64,000 nucleotides of DNA, from positions 669,330-733,329 of the forward strand of contig BCIH01000008.1 in assembly GCA_002897115.2 (NCBI GenBank). The letters run 5' to 3'. The translations under genes were made by a program, and so were the position numbers. Under the pieces are notes generated by a model. It had not been told where the DNA came from. It did not search any database and saw nothing but the letters and a program-made list of their open reading frames with translations. The stretch is from Prototheca cutis (Eukaryota; Chlorophyta; Trebouxiophyceae; Chlorellales; Chlorellaceae). Shown one piece after another: positions 10,496 to 19,936 of the stretch (position 1 is the first letter of the stretch; each line of letters begins with the position of its first letter).

Positions 10496-11674
10496 TCACG
10501 CCATCAGTGCGTTCTGCAGCGACTCCTCGTCGATGCGCTTGGCGTCCTCGGGGAACTCGGACAGGTACTCGTCCACCGTCATGCTCTCCACCTTCTCCTG
10601 CAATTCCAGATTGATCGTCGGCGAGCGGCGGCCGTGTCAGACAAGTGTGGCACCCGTCACTCGGGGCCACCGACAATGGCGCCGGTGACCCTACCTCACA
10701 TCAGTCTTTGAAACCAATATGCAAAAGCATTCCCACAACACACACACACGTGACTACTTGCCATGATCCGCTCGGTCTTGGCAATGTCCTTCTCCACGCC
10801 GGCAATGGCAACCTTGGCCTCCTCCGTCAGCGACTCGGCCTCCTTCTGGAAAGCGGCAAAGTCCGCCTTCAGCTTGGCCAGAGACGCGCTGTCGTCATAC
10901 TCGGGCCACTTCAGACCTGTCGGTGAGAGTGCATTGGAGAGAGCGCCTTGTGTGTGTGTGTGTTGGGGGGGGGGGGGGGGTCTCGGGGGAGGAGAAGGGG
11001 GGGATGTCCACATTGAATGGCAGCAATCCAGTGCACAGCGCCCCCATGACAGGCCCGACATGCGATGCCACCCGCCTTGCCCGCCGCATGGATTGGAACC
11101 AAACAGTCTAAAATAAATGCACCCTGTGGTGACAGCCTGGGTCAAATCCACTGCCCCCAGCGTGCCTCACCCTTGAGCGCCTCCTCGTGCGCAGCCACAA
11201 ACTCGGCGTCGACATCCTTCTTCAGCTCTGCCCAGTCAATCTTGGGACCAGCCTGTGTGGCAAAAGAATGTGCGGTGCGCACAGTGGGTAACGGGGTCCC
11301 ACCAGACAGCCGGGACGCCTCCTGCCCACGCCACATGACTGCCCACCCCAGAACAGCAGCAACCCCGCCCTTCCCTGCCGTACCTCGGGCGCGTCCGAGG
11401 ACAGTTCAGACTCAATGAAATAGGTCCGGATGTTGGCCAGCAGGCGGCGGCTCTCCTCGGTGTCGACCACCTTGGCAATGGACTCAAAGTCCTCGTTGGC
11501 CAGAGCAGGCGCCTTGCTGGCCATGGCCCGAACTGCCATACCCTGCAGCAAGCGAGGCAATCGCACATGACAAATATGTGCCTTGATAAACCGTGCATAT
11601 CGCTCCCTCACCCAACCCAGCGGCACCGGGGGCCTCACCCTGGGGGCCACAAGACGTGCTGCCACGCGCAACAT
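10496..11674 (-). CDS. Mitochondrial ATP synthase subunit d
   Basis: Peripheral-stalk subunit of F1Fo ATP synthase, mitochondrial inner membrane. Five exons, right to left: 11674-11639, 11542-11384, 11252-11171, 10916-10762, 10597-10496; 177 aa, normal for the plant-type protein. The N-terminus MLRVAARLVAPR looks like a targeting sequence. It is followed by EDFESIAKVVDTEESRR and KIDWAELKKD, which match the plant xIDWxxxxK element, then Glu/Lys-rich helices and MTVDEYLSEFPEDAK, matching the family's MTxDEYxxxxPE end. The last intron has a GC donor: exon 4 ends ATG, followed by GCAAGT, and phase and homology (TERIM joined to EKVESMTVDEY) agree. The intron before exon 4 contains a G16 tract on the + strand (C-run in sense). 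Confidence 0.9.
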
Positions 11675-12043
11675 GGTGCTCGTCAGCTCTGTTCAGGTCG
11701 GAAACCGCAAGTACTTCGCTCCACCCTATGCTCTCCCAAACTTTACGACCTGGCAGATCAGTGGCAAGCCTCGAGGATCATCACCACGGACCCTCCACAG
11801 CGCCTTCGAAGGCTGACAAAACCGAGCCCCTCCTAAACGAGCGGGGATTCGCGGTTTCTTCCTGCTAGCGTTCATTCATCCTGGCCCAACAACCATGGGG
11901 ACCCTACCACAACTTTCCACAGTCTCCTCCGGCAGAGAGTGTGTACAACATGAAATAGACAATAGGATTAGCAAGAATCAGCCAACACGACGGGCGGATA
12001 CGGGCTGCATGACATGCTCTTGCGCATCGTGATGGTGCCTCCT
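11675..12043. other. Intergenic spacer upstream of ATP synthase d
   Basis: 369 bases upstream of the ATP synthase d start codon and downstream of MoaD. It presumably holds the ATP synthase d promoter and the MoaD 3' UTR. No distinct motif seen. Confidence 0.45.
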
Positions 12044-12467
12044 TCACCCTCCTGATATGGGTGGTATCACAGCCAGCTCGTCTCCGTCTTTCAACGGGAC
12101 ATCCGCTGCTTGTTCCAGGTACTCCTGATTTAGGCTGAACACAAAACGCCCTCCCAGACCCTCCAGAGCCGGATGCTGCATTGGATGCTGGGGGTGCAGG
12201 TGTCAGCCAATGCGGTGCAGGGGCCAGCCAATGCCAGCAGGGGGTGGGAGACAACAAAAACAACCAGGCGATGGAGCACCAAAGCGCAGAAACCACTCAA
12301 CATTTCTAGCCTGGATGCATTGTCCATTTCATCGCAGCTGGGCTTGCCTGTTCTAGGAGCGATTTGAGGAGTAGACCCGTCGTGGCGCCATCCGCGAGGA
12401 CCAATTCGGTCTCGGACTCGCCCGCAAGCTCCCTGCTCCTGGCAAAGAACAGGACCCTTACCTTCAT
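12044..12467 (-). CDS. CNX7: Molybdopterin synthase sulfur-carrier subunit (MoaD/CNX7/MOCS2A)
   Basis: Small ubiquitin-fold protein that carries sulfur as a C-terminal thiocarboxylate in molybdenum cofactor synthesis, acting with the MoaE/CNX6 subunit. Two exons: 12467-12348 and 12175-12044, giving 83 aa, the usual size. It starts [16 protein letters not shown], the classic MoaD N-terminus, and ends [13 protein letters not shown], with the terminal Gly-Gly needed for activation. The single intron uses a GC donor (CAG followed by GCAAGC), and joining LLKSLLEQ to [16 protein letters not shown] restores the fold pattern. The gene is too small and too split to be found as one open frame. Confidence 0.9.
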
Positions 12468-13045
12468 TGGACTTCAATGAATGCAATTTAAATATGGGGT
12501 GCTGTTTGCACCGAGCAACGGTATTTTGGCCCTTGGCGATCTCGACCTGGTGCCTGTCGCCATCGTAAAAATGACGAGAACAGGGACCTGCAGCCAAAAT
12601 GAAGCCCACCAACGCAGCCCCTCCGTTACTACTGTAGTCCCATCCATCTCGGCAGTGTGTTGAGCATGCGGGGCAATTACATCAATCATGGGATTAGAAT
12701 TTCATGCAGGTGTGTGTTATGTGGGGCACCGTCAACTAGCAAAAAATGTCGATACCCCCGCGTCCAGGTTGCAAAGATCATGGCCTGCCGTCACCATCAA
12801 GCGAGTACCAAGGCAGGTGGAGGGTACATGGCAAACAACAAGTCTCGCATGGAGGCAGGGCCAACGGGTTGCGGCGATGTCCATGCAAATGGCAGGACGG
12901 CAACTTGTAATAGTGAACAAAACTCATGACATCTCATGCAAACCCACCATTCAAAACTGTGTGATGGCCAAAAGGGATTCACGGCATGTACGCACATGAT
13001 CGTATCATGATGCTCTGGCGCTGGCTGCTGGCATCGATTGCGGCA
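12468..13045. other. Intergenic region, no gene seen
   Basis: 578 bases between MoaD and the VOC gene, both on the minus strand. It presumably contains the MoaD promoter and the VOC 3' UTR. Short open frames on both strands show no family resemblance. Confidence 0.45.
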
Positions 13046-13456
13046 TCAGCCCTTTTTCCCTTCTGGGCACTCCCCCTTGTACTGTCCAACGATGACCATG
13101 TTGTTGTCTGGGTCGTTCATGGCAAACTCGCGCATCATCCAGGGCTGGTCCTTGGGCTCGAACAGCATCTCCACACCCGCAGCCGCCACCTCCTTGTGGT
13201 AGTCATCCACCCTCCCAGAGCGCAGGTAGACACTGCACACGTTCTTGTTCTCCTTGGCCAGCTCGTCGACCAGGGGGTTGGGGAACAGGTGAATCTCCGC
13301 GCCGTCCTTTTCCAGCAGCGCGTACTCCTCCATGTCCTCGGTATTGGGAAATGGCTTGAAACCAAGCTTGGCGTACCACGCTTTGGACCGCTTGATGTCG
13401 CTGACGGGCATCCGAGGCACCGCCGCCGAAACGGACTTGGAATCACCGGGGTTCAT
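13046..13456 (-). CDS. VOC-superfamily (glyoxalase/bleomycin-resistance-like) protein
   Basis: Single-exon gene for 136 aa with the vicinal-oxygen-chelate fold: a beta-alpha-beta-beta-beta pattern read as VPRMPVSDIKRSKAWYAKLGF near the start, then EYALLEKDGAEIHLF, then the second module VCSVYLRSGRVDDYHKEVAAAG, and finally REFAMNDPDNNMVIVGQ. The double-module spacing, the AWYAKLGF helix and the DPDNNxV end are typical of small bacterial-type bleomycin-resistance proteins, which bind ligands as dimers. Catalytic metal residues of true glyoxalase I are not evident, so the activity is unknown. No signal peptide. It is intronless in a neighbourhood where most genes have several introns, so a bacterial origin is possible but not shown. 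No second ATG competes for the start. Confidence 0.82.
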   Translation of the reverse strand: MNPGDSKSVSAAVPRMPVSDIKRSKAWYAKLGFKPFPNTEDMEEYALLEKDGAEIHLFPNPLVDELAKENKNVCSVYLRSGRVDDYHKEVAAAGVEMLFEPKDQPWMMREFAMNDPDNNMVIVGQYKGECPEGKKG

Positions 13457-14593
13457 ATCTGGATCCCTTTACAATTGTTTTAAAATGATCTAACATGAGC
13501 GCATCAAAGCACATTATGACCATCCGACGAGTTTTGGCGGTCATTTATGCCCGATTCACTTGGCTCATGCTGCGCCGTGCTGTGCTTTTACGAGGTCGCG
13601 GTAATTCTTGACATGAGTTCAGGGCTTTCCTACGTCCACCAACCTCGCCCGCCCTGCACGACATTTTTTATCCCAAAGCACTGACGCGATGGGCGGACAT
13701 TTCTGGGAAGGAGGTGGCCGTGCCTGCAGTCAGTCCTCGTCCAAAGCACCCACGGAGCGCCGTACCCAAGATCGGGCACTTTGAACAGCGTGGATAGGCC
13801 TTTGCAGCGCCCGTTCCTTTCAGAACTATGTATATTAGAAACATTTAGGATGTCTGGAATGGAAGAGAGGATATTCTATTCGCGGCTGAAGTGGTTTCAC
13901 GAACACCCCTTACATACCCTTGAGTATGACTGTTGAAAGGTGATTTGTAGGAGCCGGGCTCTGCCTTGTTTGGAGCCTTCTGTACAACCCCTATCATCTG
14001 GGATATTCCTCGTGGTCTTCCCTCTGCATTATTATTACATTGGTGTATTGACAATCCAAATCAGGACACATTTGATCAGGGAGTTGTACAGGCAGTTCAG
14101 CGTGGCTGTGAACTTGCGCTGCCAGGAGCGTCGAGGGAGTAAGCGGCACCCCTGAGATTTTGCCCAGATTGTTGCACTCTTATTGGGGTTGACATCCAGC
14201 CAAGGCTCGTGCATCCTCGACGACCTGGTGCTGATATTGCTGTGGGATCGCCGGAAACAGCGACACTACCGCTTCTGATGAGCCACCAACGCAGAGCAAA
14301 CTAGGGGGTAGAGTTCAGATGTCATTGCCTTGAAAGTCGGCAGAACTGCACGCTTGCCACGGTATGACAGGCCCCCCGCGTGGGTCCAGGCCAAGCCATC
14401 GGCGATGAATGCTGTTAGCCAGATGGCCGTGGCATGCATGTGCGCAGGGCGACAAGAAAAGCACCGTCGGCCCCTGGCCCCACACGACGTCGCAGTTGCT
14501 GCTGCTGCACCGCCTCCCTTNTGTGATGGCGGGGCTTGTGCGGGNGCGGGGNGAGCACACACATGCACATGCGTGCGCAGCAAGCACACACAG
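13457..14593. other. Gene-poor region upstream of the nuclease remnant
   Basis: 1.1 kb with lower GC than the genes around it and no recognisable coding region. RuvC-I and RuvC-II motifs of a complete Fanzor were looked for here and not found. Ambiguous bases at 14521, 14545 and 14553 show poor sequence quality just before the remnant. Confidence 0.4.
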
Positions 14594-14836
14594 TTTCCAC
14601 GGGCTGTGGACCACGCCTACGCCAAGTGCGCCACACCGCAGGTTTGCTCGGCGTGCAATAAACCCTTGCGCCTGGGCGACTGTCCCACCGCCAAGAACAA
14701 GCACTTTGTCCGGCAGTGTCAGAACGAGGCCTGTGGCATCATGCACAACCGCGACCAGAACGCGGCGCAGAACATGTGCTATGTGGCGATGGACCTGATC
14801 TTCAACGGCGTCCGGCCAGAGCTTTTTGACAAGCGG
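14594..14836 (+). pseudogene. Fanzor/TnpB-like RNA-guided nuclease, C-terminal remnant
   Basis: In one frame this stretch reads FPRAVDHAYAKCATPQVCSA, then a zinc-ribbon pair CSAC ... RQC-x4-C, then HNRDQNAAQN, and ends RPELFDKRL. This order (CxxC, loop, second Cys pair, then R-D-x-N-A-A-x-N) is the target-nucleic-acid-binding zinc finger plus RuvC-III motif of TnpB and its eukaryotic relatives, Fanzors. The Asp of RDQNAA is the third catalytic acid. The rest of a nuclease (wedge, REC, RuvC-I Asp and RuvC-II Glu) is not found upstream as an open frame or plausible exons. I therefore call it a degraded or partial copy. The frame stays open to 15136 but loses any family look after 14836. A poorly sequenced intact gene cannot be excluded. 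Confidence 0.6.
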
Positions 14837-16236
14837 CTCCCCCCCGGTCCATGCCTGAGTTCAGCCCGAACACTTCCCCACCAACTTGTCCAGCTACTTA
14901 TTTCTGCTGGTTCTAAAGGAAGCTTTCCCTCTCTCTTGATGCTTGGACAGGCATCAATAACCCCCACTGGCACGCACGTTCGTTGCCGGGATGGGCGTTG
15001 CTCCAGGGCACCGTCAATGTGTTCATTGCTTGCATGTTGTCTTGTGTTTGGCCTGCATGATCGATGGCCAAAAAATGGACGGTCACCCTGTTACGTCACC
15101 ACTTCACCACAGGTCGCTCATAATTGGGGTCTGTAGTGCGAGGTATTTTCAAGGCGTCCACAGCACAAACTCGTCCATAACAGAGCGTGCGCGTGTTCCG
15201 GTCAACTCTTGTTACCGTCAGGTATTAGATCAAGACGCCAGTCAATCAGGGACCATCATGCAGCTGCAGCAGCAGTGCTACCGCCCTCTAGCAAAACTCC
15301 TCAAGGGCCTGCGAGCTCCAGCTAAGCAAATATATCTGTATACGAGACCGTGAAAAGTGTGCATTTGTCGATGTGGTTTATCTTGGTTACAGGATGAAAG
15401 CACAGTCTTGCCATTCATGAGCGATAGCTGGTGAACAGCGCGCACTGCCACCATGGCAGATGTACTCCTGAAACCCAAACCTTACGCCGATGATTGCAGG
15501 CCGGTGTCTCAGGGGTGGGACATTGGAAGGACAATTGTCACTTTGAGAAACTGAGGAGTGGGGTTGAAGTGTCGTGCTGCTGTGGATAGGACTGGGAAGC
15601 GCAACAGCCATCACAGCTGTGAATCCAGTTGGCATCGCCTCAAGCAATGCAATCGAAATGGCAGAGCTTGCATGCGATCGCATGCGGGGCAACATAGTAC
15701 TCGAACACCGGGCCAATAAAACGTGCATCGCGTCTATTTTTATTGTTGTGTCGCAATGTTTTCTTATGCCCAGAGGGCCCGAATTGAACGTACGTGATTC
15801 CTTACCGGAGCGCTTTGCGGGATGGTCGGCTTGCCGACCGTGAAGCTTCGAACAGTACATGTGCAGCTCATCGAGTGCTATGGACGTGTCCATGCTGCTC
15901 CAGATGGCAATATCCGTCGACCCAACAGCTGTCTAAGAGCGAAGAAGGGTCGTCGTGAGACCGGGAACGACCGGTCCTCCAACCACCTGGCCAGGGTAGG
16001 TGTGGGTGAGCCCGGCTGGGACTGGTACCTGTCTGTGCGGTCCTCGGTCGTCTTTTTATCGAATTTCAACCATGCTCCCGGCATCAGACTTGATTGGATC
16101 ATGTGGGGTCTAGAATCACAGGAACAGCCGCATGAGAAAGGACAAATGGGCCATACTGATCCATGGTCGCCCCCTAGGCTAGCCAAACTTTATCACGTGT
16201 CCATCCACCACATGGCACAAGGCACCACCGATCCAG
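14837..16236. other. Intergenic region with possible RsmD first exon
   Basis: 1.4 kb without a secure gene. A possible first coding exon of the methyltransferase (15822-15995) has an ATG, a GTAGGT donor and matching phase, and would add 58 residues. A 168-codon minus-strand frame (15387-15893) has no family resemblance. Confidence 0.4.
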
Positions 16237-17504
16237 CGGGTCATCGATGACGTAGACTGGGCAGAGGATGGCGTTGAAGCGGCGCTGAGCAGCGATGAAG
16301 AACTTGATTGGGAGTGGGGCAGCAGTGACGACGATAATGCAGAGCGTGCACACCCGCCGAGCCGGGAGGAGCTGCACTGGGGCCTTGGCGCCTTCGACGA
16401 TGAGTCTGATGGCAGCAGTCCCGTGTACAGCAACGACTGGGGTGTGTGGGCTGTAGGCGATGGTGCGGAGGCTCAGTCCTTGACCGAAAGCACCCTGGAT
16501 GACGTCCAAGGCGCCGTTCTGGTGCCAGGGAACCCGCCGGCCCCTGCCTGGTCACCCAAGCGAAGACGGCGGCGCATGGATGCCCAGACCGCAGCATTGC
16601 TGACCACGACACAGGCCAGGTGGCTGGAGCGCCTGAGCCGGCAGGAGGAGGCGGAAGCCACCGCCGAGGGCGGCGGAGCGGCGACGCACGCAGCGCAGCC
16701 GCCCGAGACGCGGGGCGTGCGGCGCGGCTCGCTGCGCATCGTTGCGGGGTCGCGGGCGGGGCTCCGGCTCTTCTCCTCGCGTGGCGACCTCACGCGGCCC
16801 ATGATGGGCCTGGTCCGGGGCGCGGCGTTCGACATGATCTCCTCGCTGCGCGGCGAGCCAGGCGTTCTGCCGGCCGCCGCGCGCTGGCTGGACCTGTTTG
16901 CCGGTACGGGCGCGGTCGGGCTGGAGGCCCTGTCCCGCGGCGCGGGGGCCGCGGAGTTTATCGAGGCCGACGCATGGACCGCGCGCGCCGTGCTCCGCCG
17001 CAACCTCCGCACTGCGGGGCTGGAAGCCGCCGCCCGCGTGCATGTATGCAAAGCGGAGGAATTTCTCGCCCGCGCGGGCCGGGCCGGGCCGGCCGGCCCG
17101 GGGACGTACGACTTTGTCTCCGTCTGCCCGCCCTATGAGCTGGTGGATTACACCGAGATCTTTGGCTTGCTCACAGGCTCAGGCCTGCTGCACAGGGTAA
17201 GACTCCTGGACTGTTTTGTTGGGGGGTTCTGGCCCTTACTACAGCACTGGGCCACAGCCATGGCCCGTGTGTCCCTGTTCTGGACTGCGGTGATCGGCCC
17301 GAGATCCACCACCACCCTGAGACCCTCTTCGCCCCTTTCCTTGGACCATCCCGCTCTGCGCAGGAGGCGATGGTACTGGTGGAGTACCCGTACAAGCTAC
17401 GGCACCTCATGCCAGATCAATTCGCTGGTCTGACAAAGCTCCGCGACCGACGATACGGCCGAACGTTCCTGGCCATCTACGGCCCGGCGCAGTTTGCGGG
17501 CTGA
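16237..17504 (+). CDS. RsmD-like 16S rRNA (guanine-N2) methyltransferase
   Basis: AdoMet-dependent methyltransferase of the RsmD family, expected to modify plastid or mitochondrial small-subunit rRNA. Secure exons: 16237-17196 and 17364-17504 (stop 17502). After an acidic, low-complexity N-terminal region come LRIVAGSRAGLRL and TRPMMGLVRGAAFDM (family N-terminal motifs). Then the AdoMet motif LDLFAGTGAVGLEALSRGA, the acidic loop EFIEAD, and VSVCPPYEL in place of the usual DPPY catalytic motif; the Asp before PPY is replaced by Cys. The end, VLVEYPY ... RRYGRTFLAIY, is the normal C-terminal strand. The start is uncertain: no in-frame ATG before 16576 in this exon, so an upstream exon (possibly 15822-15995) is likely. 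Algal RsmD proteins usually have a transit peptide. Confidence 0.85.
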
Positions 17505-17752
17505 GCAGCTGTGAGGCTTTTCAGAAGAGGAGCTGCAGTTGGCGGGCGGGGTCGTTTACTCGTCGAGGACAGTGAGCGCAAAATATGCGAATGCAGTGAT
17601 GGGATGCGCTGCAGCCGGTCGGATATTAGGATACCAAACTCCCTGGGCCTTTCCTATCCGAGGAACTGGTGCTCCTTGCGACACATCATGTTCACGGTTG
17701 GCTCACTGCGGACAAGGCCACCGCGCAACCCAGGCCACCATCCAACCCTCGA

Positions 17753-18649
17753 TCATGGAAGAAGCAGCCCTTCCTGGGGCAGGAGGCCGGAGCCGACCAG
17801 TTCCTCTGCCCGGCACCAACTGGCGGCGCTCTGCGTGCTCAGCGCGCAGAGCGCGGCAACAAATCCCGGTTCGTCAAGGAGCGCAAGCTCCAGGGCGCAC
17901 ACCGCGGCGCGCTCCCTGCCGCCGGCGACCCGTCGCCCCAGCCGGGCCTGGTCCACCGAGAGCTGCACGGGGTTGGGCGGCAGGCTGGGAAATACATTCA
18001 TGGGAGACACCCGTCCAAGCGTCTTATCAGCAGCAGCACAGACGTGAACTCTTGCGCATGTTGGGGCCATCGCCCAGCTGGCACGCAGCAATTTCGGTAC
18101 GTCATTCGGGTTCTATGATTGATTCTCCAAGAAAATGTCAGTGCGTCGTGCAGCCCAAGCACAAGGATTCTTGCCTCTTCCAGATTTTGCAGGAGGGGCC
18201 TGATCTCAGGGACCATCGACGTGCACAGCTCCTCCGTGTCCCTCATGCGGACCTCATGCTCCTGTGTCGGGCCACCAGAGGCTTAGCTGGGCGAAAAGAA
18301 TGGCAATCTGACGGCCCCCGGATCGTTGACATCGCCCACATGGGTGTTGGACGATACCCACCCTCCAACCCAGCTCTGCTCAAGTGCCATAATCCTACCT
18401 CGAGGAGCTTGTTCAGAGTCTCCTGCGCCTTTTTCATGCTCACGTCAAAGCTCTCGAGCTCCTGCAAGATGGTTGTTTGAATGCCGTCTCCTTCAGCTGT
18501 GTGATCGAGATAACACGAGCAAACCTACAGGCTGAGTCGAGAGTGACAGTCATCTTAGCAGAGCGGACTTTTGGAGGAGGCGCCTGAGTTGGAACTTGCG
18601 CCACAGTGCTCGCCTCCGCAGCGCGTGGCACGGTCAACTGGACGGTCAT
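17753..18649 (-). CDS. Predicted coiled-coil protein, function unknown
   Basis: Four exons by splice sites and phase, right to left: 18649-18529, 18496-18399, 18261-18175, 18022-17753; 191 aa. No family recognised. The N-terminal third is Pro/Ala/Val-rich (PTQAPPPKVRSAK). The middle reads LQELESFDVSMKKAQETLNK, then EEHEVRMRDTEELCTSM, heptad-like and probably a coiled coil. The C-terminal part is Leu/Ala-rich with few charges. The third intron has a GC donor (GAG followed by GCAAGA) and an AAG acceptor. It converges on the RsmD gene with about 250 bases between stops. The exon model is consistent in phase but has no homology anchor, so details may be wrong. Confidence 0.5.
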
Positions 18650-19325
18650 GAACAAAGACAAAGATATTTAATGTTTTGGTGAACCATATGTCATCCAAGC
18701 TGTCGCTAAGGCTGAGACATCCCGGAACATGAGCAAGATCATTGTACCTGGTTGTCTTGATGCGCCTTCTGCTGTTGGGGAAGAACCACACTGGGCGCTT
18801 GGACGGCGGCTTGGACGGCCTAGCACGCAGGGGTTTGGGGTACGTACGGACCGTACTCCCATCCGTGCGTCCACCCTGATCCGATGCATTTTAGATGCAG
18901 GCTCATGAACGCATTTTCACAGGAATTGCATTCACCGTTGGGATGGATGGAGGCGCTTGAAGCGGAAGAGTCGATAATTGCGGGAGGGGTTGAGAAGGTG
19001 TCGTGGCTCTGCGCCCTCTCCACGCTTGCAAAAGTCCATCTCGAGCCTGCGTGCTTGCATCATTCGGCAATGGAATCAGACACATATTCCACGAATACGA
19101 CCATACCACTGTCACCATGAAGGAACAGCGCCACGCTCACCCTTGTCCATGCGAACAGCGACGACGATGGGGTGCCCGTGGCCGCAGGCCGAGGTTCCGT
19201 CGATGGAGCTTGCTCGTTTGCCGTCATTGTGTTCATGGCATGACACTACAAGACATTACAATGAGTATAATGCCGTGTGGAAGACTTGACTCCCCCACAT
19301 ATGATGTTTCGACCTGTTACCATGC
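18650..19325. other. Intergenic region, no gene seen
   Basis: About 680 bases upstream of the coiled-coil gene. Short frames on both strands have no family resemblance. Confidence 0.4.
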
Positions 19326-19690
19326 ATGGCAAAAATAATGCAACCAGCTCAGCCAGCAACAGCGTCACCTCACCCCGGGGGTTGCTGGGCATCACTGATG
19401 GCTGTGAATTGTCACCCCCCACAGGGCAATAGGANGGTGGACTGCCTCAATGATGGACCACCGAGTTGCAACAAGTGTCGTGCCAGGCTCAATTTCCAGG
19501 ACTTTCTACAACCTCCTTGCACGACCTGTCCTGCTGCCACGAAGGAACCCAACCCATCCTCTGAGCGACGTGGCCAGGGAATGCGGTCCAACAGGCATTT
19601 TGTTTAAAAAAACATGCCCTGCTGTGCAGGTGAGAGTCTTCTGACGAATCTCGAGAAGGTTTCATCATCTTCTGCCGGTAATGTACAGAC
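19326..19690 (+). mobile_element. Dispersed repeat, copy A (non-autonomous element)
   Basis: About 365 bases that match, in inverted orientation, the sequence at about 26188-26790. Shared blocks include AAAATAATGCAACCAGCTCA at the left, the block around GAACCCAACCCATCCTCTGA, and GTCCAACAGGCATTTTGTTT near the right end. Similarity by eye is about 85 percent over the shared blocks. Copy A lacks roughly 300 bases present inside copy B, between the GATGGACCACC block and the GAAGGAACC block. No transposase or terminal inverted repeat is evident. One ambiguous base at 19435. Confidence 0.75.
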
Positions 19691-19936
19691 CACGTGATTA
19701 TAGGGCCAGCAAAATCTCTTGCATAGTTGCATAGCATAACAAGATATGACACCGCGAATCCGACCATCAAGCTTGAAAGTTATTAATGCGCCTGCACTTG
19801 TCCCAGGCAAAAACAGGTAGAATTCCCTTTGCAGTGTGTTCGGGGCCACAGGGCGCCCCGCACAGCCCAATTGTGACTTTCATGAGGCATGCATGCATGA
19901 AACGTGACTCCCATACTCAACCCTCTCATTGCCGTC

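Noticed and set aside
15387..15893. 168-codon minus-strand open frame
   Set aside because: Irregular composition, no domain, and it overlaps the possible RsmD first exon.
19326..19690. A CRISPR-like or tandem array between the two dispersed repeat copies
   Set aside because: The copies are two, long and inverted, not short direct repeats with spacers.
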